Of a stretch of 64,000 nucleotides of DNA, positions 61,018-64,000 are shown in pieces (positions within the stretch are counted from its first letter, which is position 1; every line of letters begins with the position of its first letter). The translations under genes and the position numbers were made by a program. This stretch comes from Moesziomyces globuligerus (Eukaryota > Basidiomycota > Ustilaginomycetes > Ustilaginales > Ustilaginaceae). Under the pieces are notes generated by a model. It saw only the letters and a list, made by a program, of their open reading frames with translations. It ran no database searches and had not been told where the DNA came from. Where the stretch lies: assembly GCA_030849465.1 (NCBI GenBank), contig JARVLF010000016.1, positions 1,364,001 to 1,428,000 on the forward strand, read 5' to 3'.

Positions 61018-62913
61018 ATGCGAGGTCTGCCATTCGCATTGAGACTTGTGAATCTCCACCCCCAGCGACCACCAAGCCTGTCGCCGATTCGCTGTGTCGT
61101 CACTCCTAGACCCTCAAGAGCATCGCGGCATCTCCACACTTCCTCTATCACGATGAGCTTGCACGGCAAGCTCGACAAGCACGACGATCCGGACCATGTC
61201 GACTTCTTTGGTCCGCGGCCTCCCGCTGGCTACGCGTCACTGAGAGCTGCGCCTTCCCAGATCCTGCTCCCGCTTACAGTCTCCAATAAGTGTGGACAGG
61301 CGTTCCGTTGGCGGGGCAACAAAGTATGGGAGCCACAAGGCCCAGTCCAGTCAAGCGGATCGGGCAGTGTCGTATTGGACGAGCAGGTCGAGTGGTCTTT
61401 GTGCCTTTCGGATCGTGTGGTGTTGCTTCGCCAAGACGAACATCGGGGCTTCTTGTACCACAAGACGCTCCTGCCTTCCTCCTCTTCCTCCGCAAAGCTC
61501 GAAAACGATGCGGCGATAATCGAAGAGACCGAACGCTGGCTGAACGACTACCTCAACTTGGACGTGCCGCTCGAGGCGCTGTACGCCGAATGGGAGGCGA
61601 AAGACGCCGTCTTCGCTCGGTTCGCCACCCGCTTTTTGGGGCTTCGCATGCTGCGACAGGATCCGTGGGAGTGCCTGTGCGCGTTCGTGTGCAGCTCAAA
61701 CAACAACATCGCGCGCATCGGCCAGATGGTGCAGAACCTGTGCACGCACTTTTCGCCGCCGCTTCTCGAGCACACCTATCCCGCGCCCCCATCGTCTCTT
61801 GATGGCGCAGACCGACCGGATACTCCAAGCTTCCCCGCTTCGGGGTCGCAGACCCACGAGGTTGAGCAGGGCGACGTGCGGATAGCGTATCATCCGTTCC
61901 CGCCTCCTGAGGCGTTGGCGAAGCCAGGTGTCGAGGAGAAGCTACGCGAGCTCGGCTTCGGCTACCGAGCCAAGTACCTCGCCAAGACAGCCCAGATGCT
62001 GTGTGAACAGCACGGGAAAGGTGGAGTGACAAAAGCAGACGCACTGGATGCGAAGCAGGGTGCTCAACACCTGGACGAGTCGCACTGGCTGTACGGGATC
62101 AAGGCCGAGGAGATCGTCGACTTCAAGTGGCTTCCAGGCGTGTCGTTGCCAGCGACTCCTGTATCCGAGGATGGCTCGAAAGATGCTGGGCATGCCGAGA
62201 GCACTCGTTCCAGCAAGCGGGCGCGACGGGCAAGCACTCGGACAAGCCGCGATTCTTCAACATCTGTGCGGGCAAAGGAATCTCAGCAGTCCTCAGCATC
62301 CTCTGCTTCGCCGGGAGCATTGGAGGGAGACCCGAAGAAGTCGTTCGAGTCGGTGCGCTCGTATCTGCAGCATCTACGCACGCTGTCGTATCAAGAGGCG
62401 CGGCAAGAGCTGATTCAATTCCCCGGCGTCGGACCCAAGGTGGCGGACTGCATCCTGCTCATGTCGCTCGACCAAGCATCGAGCATCCCCGTCGACAGGC
62501 ACGTGTTTCAGTTTGCGGAAAAGTGGTATCGACTGCGTACCAAGAGGTACGAGGAGATCGCCGACTACTTCCGCGAGCTCTGGGGCGAGTATGCCGGCTG
62601 GGCGCACAGCGTGCTCTTCACAGCCGACCTCCGTTCCTTCGCGACCTACAATACCGCCAAGAAGGAAGAGGCCGAGGCGGAGGCCACCGGCGCGACGTTC
62701 TGGGGTAAGACCGAGGCGGCTGAGGAGACGGGACTGCCGACTCCGCCGTCGAGCCGGCTGGTCAAGGAGGATCCAGAGGCGCTGCTTCAGAAGGTCCATT
62801 CGCCCCCGCGTATTGCGATCCCAGAGCTCGTGCCTCAATCTCTCGACGACGGGCGCGCCACACTCGCCGAACGCATCAAGAGCCGCCCCAAACGCAAGAG
62901 CCGTCGAAGCTAA
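61018..62913 (+). CDS. OGG1: 8-oxoguanine DNA glycosylase/AP lyase OGG1 with mitochondrial-type leader
   Basis: 631 residues from the ATG at 61018, with a second in-frame ATG at 61153 (M46). Residues 1-45 are rich in Arg/Leu/Ser with no acidic residue (RGLPFALRLVNLHPQRPP... RASRHLHTSS), a mitochondrial presequence by composition. The N-terminal OGG domain includes NKCGQAFRW and HRGFLYHKTLL. The helix-hairpin-helix plus GPD core is FPGVGPKVADCILL and IPVDRHVF: catalytic Lys is K474 and Asp is D493, 19 apart like K249/D268 of the human enzyme. SSNNNIARIGQM matches the conserved Asn-rich helix that contacts DNA. An insert of about 75 residues before the core contains a basic KRARRASTR patch. The enzyme removes 8-oxoG from DNA. 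It is much longer than human OGG1 (345). Confidence 0.94.
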   Translation: MRGLPFALRLVNLHPQRPPSLSPIRCVVTPRPSRASRHLHTSSITMSLHGKLDKHDDPDHVDFFGPRPPAGYASLRAAPSQILLPLTVSNKCGQAFRWRGNKVWEPQGPVQSSGSGSVVLDEQVEWSLCLSDRVVLLRQDEHRGFLYHKTLLPSSSSSAKLENDAAIIEETERWLNDYLNLDVPLEALYAEWEAKDAVFARFATRFLGLRMLRQDPWECLCAFVCSSNNNIARIGQMVQNLCTHFSPPLLEHTYPAPPSSLDGADRPDTPSFPASGSQTHEVEQGDVRIAYHPFPPPEALAKPGVEEKLRELGFGYRAKYLAKTAQMLCEQHGKGGVTKADALDAKQGAQHLDESHWLYGIKAEEIVDFKWLPGVSLPATPVSEDGSKDAGHAESTRSSKRARRASTRTSRDSSTSVRAKESQQSSASSASPGALEGDPKKSFESVRSYLQHLRTLSYQEARQELIQFPGVGPKVADCILLMSLDQASSIPVDRHVFQFAEKWYRLRTKRYEEIADYFRELWGEYAGWAHSVLFTADLRSFATYNTAKKEEAEAEATGATFWGKTEAAEETGLPTPPSSRLVKEDPEALLQKVHSPPRIAIPELVPQSLDDGRATLAERIKSRPKRKSRRS

Positions 62914-63093
62914 GACTCACCACCTCGTCCTCTCGGACATCTAATTAGCAAAGCCCCATACGGCATGACTCTCTCTGATCTCCAGTAATTGAAGAGGCAG
63001 GAATCTCAACCACGCCACATTGCCATCGAGCGTGAGAAGGTGCAGTGTGAAAGTGCAGTGTATCGGCATGGTGACAAAGAGGTGTGCTGGGTC

Positions 63094-64000
63094 TCACTTG
63101 CGCGTGCGGCGGTTTGCGTTTGGATTTTTGCGGCCATGACCGATGACGGGGAGATTGCTCTTGTCGCGCGAGGCGAACTGGCTGCCGAGGAAGATATCGC
63201 CCGTGTCCCAAGCCTCTTCATAGCGGACCGAGAGCGAGTCCTTGCCTGCGCGCATGGCCTTTTCGAGCGCGCGTTCCTCCTTGCGCTTTCGGCTGGCCTC
63301 CTTGGCGAGGGCGCGCTGCCACTCGAGCTGATCTTCGCGAAGGATGAGACCCGAACCGCCCGTCTTTCCGCCCGAGGCCGAACCAGCCTTGGGGGCGGGG
63401 ATGGAGTACTTTGTGCCGCGAAGGTTGAAGCGGTAGTTCTTCTTGAGGTGGAGCTGGAATCCGCCCTTGGCGGTATCGTCGACGGTGACGGCGACCTTGG
63501 TGAGCGTCGCATTGCCGCACACGGGGCAGAACTTCTTCTCCATGTCCTTGCACACCTTCATGCACGCATGGCAGCGCAGCACGAACGACTTGACCGAGCG
63601 CACGCGCGAACCGTGCACACCCACCAGCGACAGACCCATCTGCAGCAATACGTTCTGCACGGCAAAGTCACCGGTGATGCATGCCACCGTCATGTGACCA
63701 CCTTCGGAGACGTTGCCCATCGCATCCCACGACAGCGACGGACGCGACTGGATGGATGGGTCGTTGTAGTCGCGCGAAACGTGACCCGGCTTGTGCGGCG
63801 CCGACTTGGCCTTGGTCTTGCTGCTCGACTCGACGCGCTCCCAGCCCTCCTCGAGCGGCTCCTCCGGCTGCAGAAGGTCGGCTGGCTCGGGAACGTCGTC
63901 CTTACCCTGGTCTTCGGTGTACTTCCAGCCGGGCATGCGGTTGTCCGAGATAAAGCCCAGGCTGAAGTTTTTGGCCTTCTGCACGTTGTCAGGCGTGATC
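63094..64000 (-). CDS. NOB1: 20S pre-rRNA endonuclease Nob1, 3' part (cut by window edge)
   Basis: The frame enters from beyond 64000 and ends at 63094; about 300 C-terminal residues are visible. It contains a Nob1 zinc ribbon (CHACMKVCKDMEKKFCPVCG, four cysteines in CX2CX9-10CX2C arrangement), the following FNLRGTKYSIP block and the conserved end GRKNPNANRR. Acidic, Pro-rich sequence precedes GGHMTVACITGDFAVQNVL. The N-terminal PIN nuclease domain lies outside the window. The apparent start at 63984 is GTG and is not real; sequence upstream (ITPDN) is still coding. Nob1 makes the D-site cut that produces mature 18S rRNA in cytoplasmic pre-40S particles. Confidence 0.92.
   Translation of the reverse strand, partial: ITPDNVQKAKNFSLGFISDNRMPGWKYTEDQGKDDVPEPADLLQPEEPLEEGWERVESSSKTKAKSAPHKPGHVSRDYNDPSIQSRPSLSWDAMGNVSEGGHMTVACITGDFAVQNVLLQMGLSLVGVHGSRVRSVKSFVLRCHACMKVCKDMEKKFCPVCGNATLTKVAVTVDDTAKGGFQLHLKKNYRFNLRGTKYSIPAPKAGSASGGKTGGSGLILREDQLEWQRALAKEASRKRKEERALEKAMRAGKDSLSVRYEEAWDTGDIFLGSQFASRDKSNLPVIGHGRKNPNANRRTRK

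Overview
The window is eukaryotic nuclear DNA, almost certainly from a smut-type basidiomycete (Ustilaginales or close relatives). Genes are dense, mostly single-exon and GC-rich. Introns, where present, are short with GTAAGT/GTACGT donors and YAG acceptors (b5 introns are longer, about 140-215 nt). Proteins carry the long Ser/Ala/Pro-rich disordered stretches usual in smuts. The assignment is inferred from gene architecture and protein character, not from a database search. There are no bacterial, viral or transposon features, no CRISPR array and no rRNA.

Layout. 1-12 kb: a 5' region with G-rich repeats, a 9-kb neurofibromin/IRA-type RasGAP gene, then a small gene with a C-terminal Zn2Cys6-like cysteine array. 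12.6-20.5 kb: TCTP with a 621-nt first intron, a tRNA-Asn, SEC18/NSF, a Nudix (diphosphoinositol phosphatase-like) gene and a mitochondrial PP2C (PTC5/PDP-like). 20.6-32.5 kb: a doubtful ORF, two disordered proteins of unknown function, and an Axl2-like cadherin-fold membrane protein. 34-41 kb: BET3 (TRAPP), a disordered coiled-coil protein and the proteasome subunit RPN12. 41.3-54 kb: a small disordered protein, DNA polymerase iota, a five-exon cytochrome b5, a second identical tRNA-Asn, a TB2/DP1 (REEP/Yop1) protein with a long basic tail, and the ribosome-assembly AAA ATPase RIX7. 54-58 kb: three small two-exon secreted-protein genes around an intron-containing tRNA-Arg. 58.3-64 kb: GLE1, OGG1 with a mitochondrial-type leader, and the 3' part of NOB1, cut by the window edge.

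Most genes are housekeeping and unrelated in pathway: vesicle traffic (SEC18, BET3), ribosome assembly (RIX7, NOB1), mRNA export (GLE1), DNA damage (POLI, OGG1), Ras control (IRA). The part that looks like a local system is 54.2-57.7 kb. I read its three genes as diverged members of one secreted-protein family: each has a signal peptide, a Cys...CF motif, a G-[FY]-x3-D-G motif, and a single phase-1 intron at the same place just after that motif. In a smut this is the profile of a small effector-gene cluster.

Exon models for TCTP, BET3, RPN12, cytochrome b5, RIX7, the three secreted genes and the 22-24 kb gene were built by hand from splice signals and family alignment. Start codons were checked for ATG, and several starts were moved downstream of non-ATG ORF ends.
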